64,000 nucleotides of DNA from Bacteroidota bacterium (GTDB lineage Bacteria > Bacteroidota > Bacteroidia > Bacteroidales > TTA-H9). The notes under the pieces were generated by a model. That model was not told the DNA's origin, ran no database searches, and was given only the letters and a program-made list of their open reading frames with translations. Each line of letters opens with the position of its first letter. Within the stretch, counting starts at the first letter, position 1. The stretch lies in assembly GCA_003250395.1 (NCBI GenBank), contig QKGM01000038.1, positions 330,414 through 394,413 on the forward strand, read 5' to 3'. This document shows, in pieces, positions 62,595 to 64,000 of the stretch. The position numbers and the translations under genes were made by a program.

Positions 62595-63779
62595 TTAATT
62601 ATTTACAAAAAATTTTCTTGAAACAGGTTTGTTGGTTGGTAAGTCTGATATGACATTGCACGTGTATATACCTGTAGGCATCGATTGCTGAGTCATTTTA
62701 AACTGGTTCATACCAGCAGTTGTTTTGGTATTTACTACTGATACAGTCTTTCCGCTCATATCATTTATTCTAATGCATATATTTTGCTCTTCAGAAGTAT
62801 AGCACTCGAGTAAAATTTCTGATCCGCATTGGTAGAGCCTTTTTATCGAGAAATCTGATTCTGTAAAAGTCGGGGCAGAAGTTTTTAAAGATACGTTTGG
62901 AATAATATCTCCATCAGTGTTGATGAAATGACTCTCCATTGTAGGCGTCAATTCAAGATTATTTCCTTCAATGGTAAACAGTGCTTCAGATTCATTAAGT
63001 GTTAGTGCTTCACCTGTCAGGTTGATCCAACTTACTCTTAATTGATTGTTGAACACTACATATTCCAAGTTTTTAAGAGAGGAATAGATGTTCGTAATCT
63101 GAGTTTCTGGTGAAAGGTCGAAAACAACTCCAAAACCTGTTGTTACCAGATTTCCGGTTACAGACAAGTTTAATTTAACCGAGCTGGTATTCTCTTTATC
63201 ATTTTCTACTTGAACATACATTTCGTCACCTTTGGTCAGATTTGGGATGTACCCTCCGTTAACATCACCTGCTGAAGTTCCGCCTAAATTGGTGTTATCT
63301 TTAAGGCCTGTTGTAACAGTAGTGGTGTCAAATGCCCATTCGCCAACAGGAAAAGGATTTCCATTAAGGAACCATCCCGTCACGATGCTTGTATAATCAT
63401 CCCATTCAACTTGTCCATCTCCTGTCACATCAGCAGCCAACTGTTGAATTGGAGACAATGTGTTGAACCCTAATAAATCCAACAATATAATATATGAGTC
63501 CCCCAGTGTAATGCCACCGGCCGATAAGTTTGTGGTAGCTGTAAGTTGATAAGTCCCTCCTGGAATATTGGTGAAGATATATTTTCCTAAATTATCGGTA
63601 GTTACCGAATAAGTAGAACCCCCTCCCTGTGAAGTTAGTGTTACTTCTGAGCTTGGAATTGGTTTATTCGGGTTATTATGATATAAAAGATAACCCTCAA
63701 TTGTATTTTGGGAGAACGCTGTTGTTGAAAGAAGCAACGCGGAAATCAGAGTGACAAAAGAGTAACTTAAAAATCTCAT
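62595..63779 (-). CDS. T9SS-secreted protein with Cna-B-like and dockerin-like modules
   Basis: The protein has 394 residues from the ATG at 63779 (the frame reaches a TTG at 63788). It has a signal peptide ending AFSQ, then a carboxypeptidase-regulatory/SdrD-like beta sandwich (about 25-90, YIFTNIPGGTYQLT). A dockerin-type EF-hand follows (about 110-130, AADVTGDGQVEWDDY). A cohesin-like beta region (about 180-270) precedes a C-terminal sorting domain with DMSGKTVSVVNTK and MPTGIYTCNV. Ends in RKFFVNN. It lies beside the CHAT gene but has its own terminator. A G-tract element lies 124 nt upstream. Confidence 0.8.
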   Translation of the reverse strand: MRFLSYSFVTLISALLLSTTAFSQNTIEGYLLYHNNPNKPIPSSEVTLTSQGGGSTYSVTTDNLGKYIFTNIPGGTYQLTATTNLSAGGITLGDSYIILLDLLGFNTLSPIQQLAADVTGDGQVEWDDYTSIVTGWFLNGNPFPVGEWAFDTTTVTTGLKDNTNLGGTSAGDVNGGYIPNLTKGDEMYVQVENDKENTSSVKLNLSVTGNLVTTGFGVVFDLSPETQITNIYSSLKNLEYVVFNNQLRVSWINLTGEALTLNESEALFTIEGNNLELTPTMESHFINTDGDIIPNVSLKTSAPTFTESDFSIKRLYQCGSEILLECYTSEEQNICIRINDMSGKTVSVVNTKTTAGMNQFKMTQQSMPTGIYTCNVISDLPTNKPVSRKFFVNN

Positions 63780-63902
63780 AGTGAACAAGTTTAAGGTTTA
63801 TTATCGTTTTAGATAAATATTGACGTGACTATTTTTATAATGTTTGCTAACGTAAAATCTGCATCAAGGGTTGCAATTACCCATTTGTTTTGATAACAAT
63901 TA

Positions 63903-63957
63903 TATATTAATGTCAGATTTTTACAAAAGGTAACCCCCCCCCCTCAATGTTTTTTTT
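63903..63957 (-). repeat. G-tract/TTACC element, copy 2 (inverted), upstream of the dockerin/T9SS gene
   Basis: Read on the minus strand: A8 (63950-63957), CATTGA, G10 (63934-63943), TTACCTTTTG, nine bases, GACATTAATATA (63903-63914). The 31 nt from TTACC onward match copy 1 at 26 positions without gaps. It has the same orientation relative to the gene it precedes as copy 1 has to the sigma gene. Confidence 0.8.
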
Positions 63958-64000
63958 ATATTTCTAATGGAAATTCAGATTAAAGATTGTGTTCTATTGT

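Noticed and set aside
57153..63957. The inverted G-tract elements as ends of a transposon or invertible segment
   Set aside because: No transposase or recombinase lies between them and no target-site duplication is visible; their position before gene starts fits regulation better. The hypothesis is not fully excluded.

Overview
The window comes from a member of the Bacteroidota, probably an anaerobic or microaerophilic one. The evidence is direct. Several secreted proteins carry type IX secretion (T9SS, Por) C-terminal sorting domains. At least a dozen genes are preceded by the Bacteroidota -7 promoter element TAnnTTTG. Shine-Dalgarno sequences are mostly absent. Families typical of the phylum are present: archaeal-type ProS, an RnfBCDGEA operon led by an RseC-like gene, a DUF1343/NamZ protein and an ECF sigma/CHAT pair. 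Rnf, rubrerythrin and two thiol peroxidases fit a low-oxygen life with oxidative-stress defence. The cytochrome c maturation genes show that some c-type cytochrome is made.

Layout. 1-2.3 kb: the tail of a T9SS cargo gene, then ccmB-ccmC-ccmD-like-ccmE. 2.5-10.4 kb: housekeeping genes (GNAT, Tpx, UbiD decarboxylase, LpdA, a divergent Lrp regulator/PLP lyase pair, Bcp). 10.7-20 kb: an LVIVD/DUF4114 lipoprotein, recA, a VOC protein, an overlapping pair of exported hydrolases (GH3 and trypsin-like) and a RecB/AddA-like helicase-nuclease. 20-25.5 kb: a membrane M50-like protein with a Cys-rich partner, an HPt protein, two lipoproteins and parE. 26-36.6 kb: a T9SS protein, a NifS-SelD fusion, tex, an outer-membrane barrel, DUF985, a HAD-like protein and rubrerythrin. 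36.7-42.6 kb: the Rnf operon. 42.7-47.8 kb: ftsE, xpt, two glycosyltransferases and proS. 48-56.7 kb: a Trp/Tyr/Ser-rich lipoprotein with a FadL-like porin, RidA, the pabC-pabB/pabA folate genes, and a sodium symporter next to NamZ.

57-64 kb is the most unusual part. An ECF sigma factor and a membrane-anchored TPR protein (probable anti-sigma) point right. A membrane-anchored TPR-CHAT caspase-like protein and a dockerin/T9SS surface protein point left. The two outer ends of this convergent block carry the same 52-55 nt element in opposite orientation: A8, a short spacer, a run of 8 or 10 G, TTACCTTTTG, nine bases, GACATTAATATA. Each copy faces inward as a leader or promoter of the gene beside it. 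The block therefore looks like a self-contained regulatory cassette linking a sigma factor to a caspase-like protein and a secreted surface protein.

Most transcription units end in clear hairpin terminators, several of them bidirectional between convergent genes. No rRNA, tRNA, CRISPR array, insertion sequence or prophage was seen.
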